64,000 nucleotides of DNA from contig CAJNDS010000281.1 in assembly GCA_905221605.1 (NCBI GenBank), positions 1 to 64,000 of the forward strand, given 5' to 3'. How positions within the stretch are numbered: the stretch's first letter is position 1; the number at the start of each line of letters is the position of its first letter. The stretch comes from Symbiodinium natans. Lineage: Eukaryota > Sar > Dinophyceae > Suessiales > Symbiodiniaceae. Made by a program: the position numbers and the translations under genes. Of this stretch, positions 42,917 through 52,868 are shown piece by piece. The notes beneath the pieces were generated by a model, which was not told the origin of the DNA, did not search any database, and saw only the letters and a program-made list of their open reading frames with translations.

Positions 42917-45900
42917 TCACCAGGCTCCTAGAGAAGCTACTGCTGCAATCCGATCAATCACGGAACACACCTGATGCGACCAAAGATAAGCCACACTACA
43001 GCTGATTGGGCTGGTCTAAGCTGAACAACCCTCCTAAACCCTAAACCCTGAACCCTAAAACCTAAACCCTAAACCCTAAACCCTAAACCCTAAACTTACA
43101 TCTCCTCAGTCCCTTCCTCATCCTTCGATCTGCCGTCCTGCACCCTGTGCAGCGTCGCGAAGACCGAGCGCAGCAAGGCCGAACTCGGAGGCGGCGCGAG
43201 ATCGTGCTGCGGACCGCCAGCGGAGAAGGCCTGACAAGCCCCCCAGATCGGCTGATCGTCCCACATTCTAGGGCTTAGGGTAGTCCAGGGTTTAGGGTTT
43301 AGGGTTCAGGGTTTAGGGTTTAGGGTTTAGGGTTTAGACACCCGAAGCCGTTCGTTTTTTTAAACCGTTAAGCCTCCTCCGCCCAGTCTGCCAGCCAGCA
43401 GGCTTCCTCGTGGCCCGCGACCTTGCCATCGGAAGGAGCTTTAGGAGCTCTTGTTTAAGGTTGAGGGTTTGGGGTTTAGGGTTTAGGGATGTTTAGGGTT
43501 TAGGGTTTTGGGTTTAGGGTTTAGGGGAATCTGCGAAAGAAGGGAAGCTTAGCTCAGCACCTGCTTGAGCCAGGCATGGCTCGCGGCGGCAATCTCGCCA
43601 GCGCACTTCATCCGAAGGGCCACGTCCGCCTATACTCCCCTTAGAACCTTAATAAAAATGACATTAAACTATATTCCCCTTAGAACCTTAATAAAGATAA
43701 TATGTTTAATATCAACAAAAAAAAGTATTAAAAAAACAAAAAACTTCCCAAGGGGGATATAGCCGCCGGCAAGTGGTTCTGGCACTGCGTCTTGGCTGCC
43801 CTACACAGGTTCGTGACGGACCCTTCTGACAGAAAAGAGAAGTCTACCAAAGCTGCTGCAAACAGGTCTGCTGCCAGCGCTGGCAACGACCGTTGCCAAG
43901 TTCCGCTTGGAGATCCCAAACTTTTGTCGATGCTGCGCAGGAAGGGCTCAGATGGATACCCAAGTGCACCCAAAGGTCTTAAGAACCTTCCAGCAAGCGT
44001 GGCTCCAAAGTCAGGATGTGCTTCTTGCGCTTTTTGCAGGGCCTGGAAAAGCTCCTCATCCCGGATACTGAAATGCGCATGCAGGCCCAGAACTGCGGCA
44101 GCGGTTCGCGGACGCACAGCTTTCCGATCGCAGAGCTCCAAGGTCAACGGCCGAATGGCAGCAAGCAATAGGTCCCCCTCCACACCAATCAATATCTGGA
44201 GGGAACCTTCAGCCACCCGCTCCAGTGAAGCTGCCAGACTGTTGGCCAGGTCTGGGGAGCCTGGCTGCGCAAAGTTGGCGAGCTCCTCCTTGGCAACCAC
44301 GGCAACCCTGTGCAGGTACAGGCTCGACGCCTCTCGCGTGAGCTTGATGCCGCACGACAGGAAGGCTTGTGAAAGAAGGCCCAGGTCCACGAAGGAGCTG
44401 AATCGCATCATGGGCTGAACCTGGGGTTACAGCTGCGCTGCCCCAAAACATTCACCCATCACTTGCTAGCTTCTCTATGATTTATCCCATGGCTTGTCTT
44501 GTCATTTTTGGTGCAGCCGAGACCTGCATTGCAGCCACGCCCAAGAAGGCAGCCCGGCCGGATGAAGGCAGCCGAGCCAGGCTGCTACAAAACAGCGCCA
44601 GCTGCGAAGAAGAGAACTGGCCTAGGTGTTGGAGGCCAGCAGAAGCCAACGCCAGATTCAGCTCCTCCTCCTGGCAAGCAGTCGCAACTGTTTTTTCAAA
44701 CGCTGGCTGGCTGCAGATCCCCCTTTTCCGACTTGGAAAATATTGAACCCATCCTGCACAATGCCAAGCTTCACAGCGGAACTTGCCAAGTGAGCCAGAT
44801 CCTCAGGCCGAGCCAGACATGGAGGGTGTCTTGCGGACATATGCGCTTCTTAGGGATGCCGCGGTGAAGCGCAGTTAGTAGACAGGGCCTGCGCGGCAGA
44901 GCAATTTATACCCTGCTTTGAAAATGCAGAGCTCTTGTCTAGTTTTACTTCCAGCGACGAGCCACCGTCGGGCGGTTGGCTAGAGTCTGTGGGAGAGTAG
45001 GGTATGGGTTTCAGGCTTTAGCAAGGTACGTCGAACCTCCATCCTGCCAAGAGCAGCATTTCCACAGGATTGTGTGTTCAGAACTGCTGATGTTTTGGGG
45101 CTGGCAAATTCCGCATCTGAAGCCTTATCACAAACGACTGGTGGACGGAAGCAAGCTTGGATCACCTATGGTGCATTTGACTTCTTTGCCTTGCACCCCA
45201 TCTCGAACATTCCTCGTGCTACTCGATTTATGAGCTTGCTGAACAAGCAATCTTCGAATTGAAGTGGCTCTTTCTGAAGAGTCCTGCATCTACAGTATCA
45301 ACATATGACCACCAACAGATTGCGAGAAACTTGCAAGCCAGGCATCCTCCGGACGTGCCAGCTCCTGCAAAGGGTCCGCTTCAACTGATCGCGGCTTCAC
45401 ACTGTCAGAAACCTAATCCGGGGGGTCTGCTGTGTGTGCTGCGTCTGCTGTGTCACTGTGCACATCACAGCTACATCATGCTAGAACTGCTACGGCTGCT
45501 GCCAGAAGCTGCGGTGTTGGCGAGCTCCCCCCCCGCACAGAGGCATGTGCTCCTCGAGGTGCCCCTGCGACAGCCAGAGCCGCATGAAGCTGCGAAAGAG
45601 CTCCGGGGCCAAGTCTTGGGTCCTGAAACCCTAAACCCTGAACCCTAAACCCTAAACCCTAAACCTTAAACCCTAAACCCTAAACCTTACACCCTAAACC
45701 CTAAACCCTAAACCCTAAACCCTCAACCCTAAACCCTAAACCCACGCGTGGGCCCGGCACCAGACGCCGCGAGCAGGTACCAGCACTTAGCATAGGAGAA
45801 TTGAAGGTGGCGCGCTTCGCCGAAGCGTGACTCGCGCGCTTTCATGGGGGCTTCACCTTGCTGAATGATTCTTGGCCTTCCAGCATTTTCAGCAAAAATG

Positions 45901-47560
45901 CGCTTGGGGGCTGAGGCAAATGAGGCGTTTGAGCTGAGAGTCACCGCGCTGCACCGAGCAACTGCATCCAGAAGCAAGGCTGCCTGTGTCATCGTGTAGT
46001 CGGCGACGCAGGGCCTGCAGGGAGAGCTGAGTAGCCAGGTCTGGGTTTGTTACGAGTCCGCGCCCTTTTTCGAGCCGGTTTTCTAGAACCCCAAGTCTGT
46101 TCGGATCGGATTCAAGAGCCTGATGGAGCTCTGCACCACGGTCGTGAAGAGCTCGGAATCACAGTGCTTGATGACAGCAAAGGCGTTCAGCGCCATGGTT
46201 GCAGCTTCAGGTGGAAGCAGTGCCTAAACTGAACCTGGAACAAGAAACTAACATTTACCTCTTTCTTAGGAGTTATCGTACCCCAAAATTCAAATTATTC
46301 CCAAGTTATCCCTAAGGTGCAGTGGAGGCATCGGCCCGAAGGCGCTCCGAAATTCTCGCCCAGCAGACTTTGTGCGTGAGGGCGACTCGGGAGAAAGCGT
46401 TCGCCAAGCTGCCGATGTCGACACTCTCCAGGTCCTCCATGCTGTTCTCAGCAAAGTGAGCCGTCAGAGTCTCAAAGATGTCATCACTGCACCTGCTTTG
46501 CCAGGGCCATGTGCTCAAAGTTCGGAGTGTGGGGACACACGCCGTCAATCACTTCGCGGCCTAAGCTTGGCCAGCGCAACCGCAACGTAGCATAGGTCTT
46601 TCACTGAAACTTGTGGATCTCCTCAAGCAAGCACAAAGTTCAAGTTCCACTGCAAAGTGTGGTAAGATGCGGTGCCAACCTTCTCGCCCGCGAGCCAAAG
46701 CCAATCTTTCACCCCCGGCAGTCCACAACCTTTTGTCAGCAACCCGGTCTAAACTCTGTAGCAGGCGCAGGTCCTTTCCACGATGCATCTTTCAGAAGAT
46801 CACGAAAAAGGGAGATGTCCTGCTGCTACGCAGAGCTCTCTCGACTTTCAGGGCACTTTGGCTGCCTATGGCCAGGTTCTACAATTTCCCCTACTGCCAG
46901 ACTGCATCCTTCTTGCCAGCGGCAGCATGTCCCTGGAAAAGCCGCCTGCGTTGAAGAAGATTTCAGGGAGTGGTACAACACCGTACGACAGCGCAGCCAG
47001 GTGCTTGACATCTTGGGCTGATTCAAAAAAACCTCAAGACCCCAAGACTTATGACAGAGCCTGATAAGCTGCCCACTTGGGAGTCTTGAGAGTGCCAGGC
47101 TTTTCAAAATCAACGCAGCCAGGCGCCTGAGATCGCGGACTGTCAAGTGCCTCCGAACTTCGGAGGCCCGCTCAGCGTACGCCCGCCACAGGGCCGGGGA
47201 CGTGTGGCGGCCTGGGATATGATTTCTGGGACTCGTGGGCAGGACTACACATCGCTGTGAATGTTCTCTCACGAAGAATTCATATCTTGGGGTGGCAGGA
47301 GCGCTGATCCCTGCGGTCTACGAGGTCTACGAGCCTGCGCCTGCGCTTGCAACGGCAGATGCCAACACGTGTGGCGCCATGTGCCTTACCTGATATGTCT
47401 GGGACGTGGCATCCGAGACAGCATGCTTGCTGTAGCCCAGGCTGGCTCTGCGACAGGCCTCCCGCAAGTCTAGCTGAAAGTCCAGCAATGGCGACCTGCT
47501 CATTCCCATCTTGACTATGCTGAACGCCAGAATTGCGGGTTTGTGCTGCCACTGATGCAG
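42917..47560 (-). CDS. Helical-repeat organellar RNA-binding-type protein (HPR/OPR/FASTK-like)
   Basis: At least ten minus-strand exons encode tandem helix pairs typical of organellar RNA-processing proteins: about 47555-47480 (ILAFSIVKMGMSRSPLLDF), 47215-47085 (LTVRDLRRLAALILKSLA), 46612-46570 (KDLCYVAVALAKL), about 46490-46320 (VDIGSLANAFSRVALTHK), 46205-46110 (ALNAFAVIKHCDSELFTTV), about 45995-45742, 45622-45500 (LAPELFRSFMRLWL), 44835-44733 (PEDLAHLASSAVKLGIV), about 44706-44524 (SSSQLALFCSSLARLPS) and 44420-43764 (SSFVDLGLLSQAFLSCG). The last continues across a 134-bp intron at 43629 (ADVALRMKCAGEIAAAS) and probably through 43450-43365, 43268-43100 and about 43010-42917. No RAP domain is seen. 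Exact introns: 45623-45741, 44421-44523, 43630-43763. Likely mitochondrial or plastid RNA metabolism by family. Confidence 0.6.
43033..43095 (-). repeat. Telomere-type array, CCCTAAA on +
   Basis: Nine units. On the minus strand the exon 43268-43100 ends GAGGAGAT|GTAAGT and runs directly into TTTAGGG, giving a consensus donor fused to the array. Confidence 0.95.
43270..43337 (+). repeat. Telomere-type array, TTTAGGG on +
   Basis: Nine units. On the minus strand it ends CCCTAG, an acceptor-like edge before exon 43268-43100. Confidence 0.95.
43453..43526 (+). repeat. Telomere-type array, TTTAGGG on +
   Basis: Ten units, antisense, between the coding-like segments ending at 43567 and starting near 43450. 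Confidence 0.95.
43630..43763. mobile_element. Introner-like element with inverted termini
   Basis: A 134-bp AT-rich element whose ends are inverted repeats: + strand GCCTATACTCCCCTTAG at the left and AAGGGGGATATAGCC at the right. An internal direct repeat (TCCCCTTAGAACCTTAATAAA-like) occurs at 43636 and 43674. On the minus strand it is exactly an intron with donor GCG|GCTATA and acceptor AGTATAG|GCG. The flanking frames join in phase 0 (CQNHLPA, then ADVALRMK). Confidence 0.8.
45623..45741 (-). repeat. Telomere-type array forming a 119-bp intron
   Basis: Sixteen CCCTAAA-type units on +. On the minus strand the helical-repeat gene reads ACGCGTGG, then GTTTAGGG units, then GGTTTCAG, then GACCCAAGAC. 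Phase 2; the join restores GPTRG-TQDLAPE. The intron is essentially nothing but telomere-type repeat. Confidence 0.9.
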
Positions 47561-47632
47561 CTTGCCTACACGGCCTACACTACAGACTCAGAAGCTTAGG
47601 CCGCAAGCCTGGTTTCTGTTTTCTTCGACTTC

Positions 47633-48360
47633 TCATTGGCCATGGAGCATCCTGAAGCCAACAACTGGGAGTGCTCCCGCAATGTTCCGTGTCCCCTTCT
47701 TACCAGGCTTAGCTTGGCTGGACCGCTCGGCGTAATGTTTCCTGCGCTCACAACGGCACATACAACGGCACATGAAGGCTGGGAGGGGAATCATGGGATT
47801 TGCAGGCCTCTCGTAGTGGCGCGATTGTTTCGCAGCCTTGCGCATGCGTTGACCACACTGGTATGTCCACATCATGATTGCATGGCGAGGTCTACCCAGC
47901 AGTGAACTCAAGGTGATTCCGAAACCAACTGCTGCCAGTGGGTAAATTACACACATCATTGTTTCAAAGCAGGAGAGCACAGTCACATTCACCGTGCAAG
48001 ATACCAGCTAAGATCGCTAGAACTCCTTTCCAGCTACCGCTGCATAGCCCACAGGCAAACAGACGCCTCAGATTTGCGCGAACAAAAGCCATGGCCATGG
48101 GTGGCAGCCCGTCTGTATTTGCTGTAGACTGGAGAGGTCATGTCACCCTGGCCCACTGTGGGCATCAAGAACATGAGGCCAACAATTATAATTGCTGGGT
48201 TTGCTGGCTGCGAAGAGAAACTCATCCATGGCTTCTGCTTGAGGAGAGGGAATCTTATCATGCTTTGAACTTGCCTAATCCCATGTGGGAGCCTCAATAA
48301 GAAGGCTTGGCCGGTCCAAAATTCGAGCTCAGGGCGGCTCCTTTGCGAGGATTGTTGCAT
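47633..48360 (-). CDS. Membrane protein fragment, hypothetical
   Basis: Two minus-strand coding-like exons: about 48240-48110 (QPANPAIIIVGLMFLMPTVG, one hydrophobic span) and 47992 to about 47800 (CFETMMCVIYPLAAVGFGIT, a second span, then a basic stretch RMRKAAKQSRHYERP). Borders are uncertain and no family is recognised. Lies just upstream of the helical-repeat gene on the same strand. Confidence 0.35.
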
Positions 48361-48390
48361 ATCTTTGCAAGAACAGGGGGGACTGGGTAT

Positions 48391-48429
48391 CCCTAAACCC
48401 TAAGGCCCTAAACCCTAAACCCTAAACCG
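48391..48429 (-). repeat. Telomere-type array, CCCTAAA on +
   Basis: Five units with one extra AGG, followed by a G-run at 48429-48447. Confidence 0.9.
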
Positions 48430-48548
48430 GGGGGGGGGGGGGGAGGGGGGATGCACAAACTCCCACAGGATCCTGCACCCTTCAGTCGCGCAGACACTGC
48501 CTCGACCAGTGCAGCTTTCTTGCGTGGGCTCTCGAGTGCTGACAGTTC

Positions 48549-49049
48549 CTAAGGCGATGCCGTCTTTGTGACAGCGGAAGATTCCAGCGAACTGCAAGAT
48601 GGCCACTCGGCATCCTCCTTGGGGCAACACTGAGCCCCGAGAGGGGCCGGCCAGATGAGAGGAGTCTCGCCAACGACGTCGTTCCACTCAACGAGGTCAT
48701 CCCGCAACAGGGCCCGCAGCTTCCGCACCTCTTGGTCGTAGTACCTACGGAGCTCCTCGCGCAACTCCGTTGATGGACTGTCCAGGTAGCTATCTCTGAC
48801 ATGCTGCTCTTCAAACGCCTCTTCAGGCAAGTCCTCCACCTCGGAGAGCCCGAGAAACTTGCAAACTCCTTGCAGCTCCCGCCGAGGGTTGTCACGGAAC
48901 CGCTCCGAGACCACCACCAGAAGCTGCTCTTCAGGGAAGAACTGCCGAATTCGATGCAGCTGCTTTGCATAGAAGCCCCGCCGAAAGGCGTCCCACCTGC
49001 TGGGTTCCGGATATGGGCAGAATGCAGAACGTGCGCCCGCGCTCGGCAT
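48549..49049 (-). CDS. Sulfotransferase-domain protein, C-terminal part
   Basis: Sulfotransferases of this family transfer sulfate from PAPS to carbohydrates or proteins in the Golgi. The frame shows the C-terminal hallmarks: FYAKQLHRIRQFFPEEQLLV, VSERFRDNP, ELQGVCKFLGLSEVE and ELREELRRYYDQEVRKL, ending at a stop at 48549. The exon begins near 49046 after CTTCGTAG, an acceptor-like site. The N-terminal half, with the PAPS-binding P-loop, was not found in adjoining sequence and must lie in upstream exons or be lost. Family assignment is firm; substrate is unknown. Confidence 0.7.
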   Translation of the reverse strand: MPSAGARSAFCPYPEPSRWDAFRRGFYAKQLHRIRQFFPEEQLLVVVSERFRDNPRRELQGVCKFLGLSEVEDLPEEAFEEQHVRDSYLDSPSTELREELRRYYDQEVRKLRALLRDDLVEWNDVVGETPLIWPAPLGAQCCPKEDAEWPSCSSLESSAVTKTASP

Positions 49050-49394
49050 CTACGAAGTACTTGAAGATCTGGACCTTTATGAAGAGCTTGGCATGGCGCC
49101 GGCACTGCACCAAGGCCCTTTAGCACCAGGAAGGAATCGTCAACTCTGCTGTGTTCCGGAGCCTCCCTGCCAGCCCTACCATGTGCAGCATCATTGCCCT
49201 GGCATGCCTGCCAGTCTCGTGCAACTTGTAGACCGTGGCCAAAGCAGATCAGGGCATGCTGCTTCATTCCAATATCCTTGGTGTGATGCTTCCATTCTTA
49301 GCTTGGTGCTTCACACCTCCTGTCTCCGTTTTGACCTCCTTTGTCCAAAAATTGCAGGCACGCGTGGAAGAAAAAAACACACGTGCCAAAAGCT

Positions 49395-49848
49395 TCCGAA
49401 GCCGTGTCGCAGCAGCTCGGCGCCTTTCTGAGCGCGAACGCCGCGGAGAACCAGCCCGAGGCCCACTCTCCGCACGGACGCTGCGTCGAAGCGCAGCGCA
49501 GCCTCCGCAGCGCCGCCCACGGCGTCCTCCAAGAACCTCTGCGAGTCTGTGCAGACACACAGTGATGGGGTGGGGTGTCTTCTTTTCCAAGGGTGGTCTA
49601 CAGCAAGAAGACGAACCCATTCTATTGATCAAACACGATGGCTCTGCGTTGTTGTTGTCTTGCTGACTTCGCAAGATGAGGCGCATCCCTCTGAGCCTTT
49701 GAGGCGTGCATGCAAGGCACTGGATGTACTGACCGAAGACCTGGGAGGCACTGAGGAAGCTCCTGTGCCGGAGCTTACTGTCTGGGGGCCGGTTGTTCGA
49801 GGCCTGAAGCGGGATTGTTGTGACGAGTCAAGGCAGAGGCAGCCTTGA
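49395..49848 (+). CDS. Hypothetical plus-strand gene, 3' part
   Basis: Coding-like plus-strand stretches: 49395-49545 (ASEAVSQQLGAFLSANAAEN), about 49580-49650 (LQQEDEPILLIKHDGSALL) and 49665-49848 (EPLRRACKALDVLTEDLGG, ending CCDESRQRQP and a stop). They are in different frames, so introns are needed. No family. One of the few plus-strand candidates; an antisense Arg-rich frame was judged a shadow. Confidence 0.35.
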
Positions 49849-50078
49849 GTAGTTATCTGCTGCAAGATGCTACAAGCAAGTATGTGTGCCTTCGTGTGTC
49901 ATGCTGGGCTGGCATACGGTAATGTTCATGGAGTCTTGCAATGTCTTGTAGGTTTATGCTTGGACGCGCTCGTCGGACTTGCCATCGCCCATCAGCCGAA
50001 CGCGTCTTAAGTCTTGAGCCTGTCACCAACCCACACCCAGCACGAGAACCTTGGACAGGAACCCTTGAGGTTTTTCCC

Positions 50079-50171
50079 TAAACCCTAACCCTAAACCCTA
50101 AACCCTAAACAACCCTAAACCCTAAACAACCCTAAACCCTAAACCACCCTAATTAAACCCCTAAACCCTGG
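50079..50171 (-). repeat. Telomere-type array, CCCTAAA on +
   Basis: Twelve units, several spaced as AACCCTAAACA. It begins at the 3' edge of the next exon on the minus strand. Confidence 0.95.
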
Positions 50172-50387
50172 GATGGTCAACAGGGTGCCCGCAGTCCTCT
50201 GCCAAACGACGCAGTCTCCCTGGGCACCCTTGACGCCGGCAGCCTCATCGGACACAGATCCCGTATGAGCGTTGCCATGCGCAGTGTTCTGTGCTTGTGC
50301 TCGAGCTTTTTCAAAGGTCCCTATGTGACCAGCCTGACCGCGAAGCAAGACGAAGAGCTCTGTGAGGTCATCAAGCAGGGCGTCCTA
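50172..50387 (-). CDS. Hypothetical exon, helical
   Basis: Starts after TTTTTCTGTAG|G and reads DALLDDLTELFVLLRGQAG, then FEKARAQAQNTAH and DCVVWQRTAGTLLTIP, ending at the array with a CCAGG|GTTTAG donor-like junction. No family. Confidence 0.45.
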
Positions 50388-50399
50388 CAGAAAAAGAGT

Positions 50400-51075
50400 A
50401 TCTGAAACCACTCTGTGAGTATGTGGTAGGATGACTCCGCTCCAAACGGCTACGCAACAGTCGAGAACAAAAGCGGCCGAGAAAAAGAGAGAGCAAGCGG
50501 CAGTAAGAAGCGAGCCCGTTCCAGTGGTGGGCATATTTCCGGCTGCTTCTCTGAGGCACGGAGAACACAACAGCAAAGTGGTGGCGCTGACATGGCTGTT
50601 CCGCTCCTGCAGCGGCCTTGCACCTTGCCAGATGCCAAGCTTCAATGTTGGCAACTCGCACGGGGGAAGATGGCGAAACTCGTTAACGGTTATTGATTGA
50701 AAAGGCATCATGCTCTTCTCAAAATAGATCCCGACTTGCCTGTCTTAGGGCCCCAAACCTCCCAAAGCAGCATGCTTTCGCATGTCTTCACTCAGGTCTG
50801 GGCTTGCAACCGCCTCCTCCCTGAGCCTGTGATGTGTGGTCCAGCACATGTCAGGCAATGTCGCAGGGTCTATCGTAGGGGCTGTGCCTGCAGGCCGCGT
50901 GGGCTTGCTTGGCATGGAGACGCCGCAGCGGATCCTTCTCAACACCAGGCACTCTATCCTCCAAATAGGCAATCTCGGGGAAGTGGTGCCTCCTTGAAGG
51001 CCATATCTCCCTCTGTTGCGTCCAAGAAGACATCTAGGCCTGTCCGCGTGACGCGCAACCTCCTCTAGTTGCCTG
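50400..51075. other. Unassigned
   Basis: Overlapping frames on both strands without a recognisable domain. Confidence 0.3.
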
Positions 51076-51077
51076 AG

Positions 51078-51679
51078 CTAGGAAAAGTGTTCGAAGATGA
51101 GGGTCATGGCCTGCAAGTGCTGGATGGTCGAAGAGGTGGGTGTGACGAAACCATTGCAACATTCTGTCACCTGAAGCAGTGCACCACCAGGGAGGACTCT
51201 TGAAAAGTCTACCAAGGCCTGCTGTGGTGTTGCGCTGTATGGTACTGTGTAAAAAAAACTGCTGCTCCGATGCCGGCACTCACATCTTGGTATATGTACG
51301 AACGTCAACTGAACGAAGATATTCGACATGTTCGACAGCTCTGACCGCATTGGTGCCCCTTTGCTAGCAGCTGCTGGTGCCTTGAAGGTGTGCATCTTGC
51401 AACTCAATGAACCACACCCGGTTCTCGCTTGCCTGGGTCGAGATGGCGAATCCAATGATGCCGTGTGCGCGGAGGTTTGAGACAATCTGAGCCCAAGGCC
51501 AAGAGGATCTTCTCCTTGCTTTGATCGGAAAGGGCACCCGCAACGAAGATGATCAAGGGGTACTCCCATCCGGAGAGCCTGAGAACACATCCCAGGCGGC
51601 AGAGGACTCTCAGCGCCTCCTTCCCAGATGCGCCAAACATGTCAAGGGGTTTCCCTTCAAAGTCCTTGTAATCCTGCAT
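51078..51679 (-). CDS. Hypothetical protein, two exons
   Basis: ATG at 51679 opens MQDYKDFEGKPLDMFGASG, then a mostly hydrophobic stretch (EYPLIIFVAGALSDQSKEKI). A second segment, about 51290-51078, ends the protein (TVPYSATPQQALVDFSRV, then GFVTPTSSTIQHLQAM and a stop). The middle intron is not fixed. No family is recognised. Confidence 0.45.
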
Positions 51680-51799
51680 TAGTGTTTGGGGTTTAGACCC
51701 CCGATTCCCTCAAAGGCCAGGACCCATTGAGCATCCGAAGGCGCAAGCGCAGAAACGCCTGAGGCAACGACTAAAGGGAGGAAGTCATGGGCTACGAGA

Positions 51800-51900
51800 A
51801 ATATGAATTCGTATATACATATACATACATATATATATATACATATTCATATACATATACATTTACACATATAATTTACATATATATAATATACAAATAG
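51800..51900. repeat. ATAC/AT microsatellite
   Basis: Imperfect TATACATA repeats. Confidence 0.9.
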
Positions 51901-52029
51901 GGGGCGAAGCCTTAAAGATTAACCCAAGCAGGCCCTTTTGAAGCCCAGCCGTGTCTTTCCCGCATTGTGCCGCGCCACGCCTCCAAGGCATCCGCGCTTT
52001 GGCCATCCAGCCTAGCAGGGTATAGGAAC

Positions 52030-52092
52030 ACCCTAAACCCTAAACCCTAAATCCTAAACCCTAAACCCGAAACCCTAAACCCTAAACCCTAT
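52030..52092 (-). repeat. Telomere-type array, CCCTAAA on +
   Basis: Nine units with CCCGAAA and ATCCTAA variants. Confidence 0.95.
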
Positions 52093-52614
52093 ACCATCAA
52101 ATACTGCCCCGGACTCTTGCTTCTGATGAGAGCGCTTTGGTGGCTTTCGTGACTGCGCTGAGGAGTTGCCCATCTCAACAGCGAGCTGGGCATCGGGCAC
52201 GCAGACAAGTGCTCCTCGAAAAGGCCTCTCCTGATTTCCACAACAAGGTCTAGAATCTCGTGGGGCGAAGCAGGCGGGGCACGGATGGCTCAGCAAGAAG
52301 AGGCACGAGCTCTGCAGGCACCTTGTCTTGCTCGCTTTGGTCTACAATGGCACAGTCGCTCCCGCGAAATGGAGGTAGGCAAGAGCAAGACCTGCCATAT
52401 GGCATCTGGTGCAAGCTTCACAGCAGGCTGGCACACTCACAGAACCGGAACCGACCGATGCTTCACGCTCTGCATTCGACGTCGACCTATGAGAGGCACA
52501 CTAAGCATCGGAAGTGCTTGAACTCAGTTGAACTTTTATCACAGGCGAAAAGGCCCCTTGCAGCCACCAACATGCTACAATCATGCCAGCCATGCTCTGC
52601 CTGACCTCAGCAGG
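52093..52614. other. No assignable gene
   Basis: Short frames only; downstream flank of the methyltransferase gene. Confidence 0.35.
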
Positions 52615-52716
52615 CGGTTTTCCGAAAGTAGGGGTACCTTACTGGGGTCCTTGTCTTTAAGGGAATCTTCCTATTTGGAGGTCCATATAAGGGGTCCCTT
52701 GTTCTCGTAAACTCCC
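52615..52716. mobile_element. MITE-like element, GGGGTTTCCG family, copy 8
   Basis: CGGTTTTCCGAAAGTAGGGG at the left, GTACCTTACTGGGGTCC, AAGGGAATCTTCCTATTTGG and CTCGTAAACTCCCAGCATG at the right. Lies 150 bp downstream of the methyltransferase stop. Confidence 0.8.
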
Positions 52717-52868
52717 AGCATGTTCCAAAGACCATGCTACGTTGTGGTAAATTGTTCTTAACCGCTGCACGCACTTCGGGCATGTACCATTTCGGCTAGA
52801 GAAGCTGAGGGAAGGGGGCTTCGCAACCAAAAGCGCCTCCCCCAGAAATCCTGCATGAGGCGCCTTTT

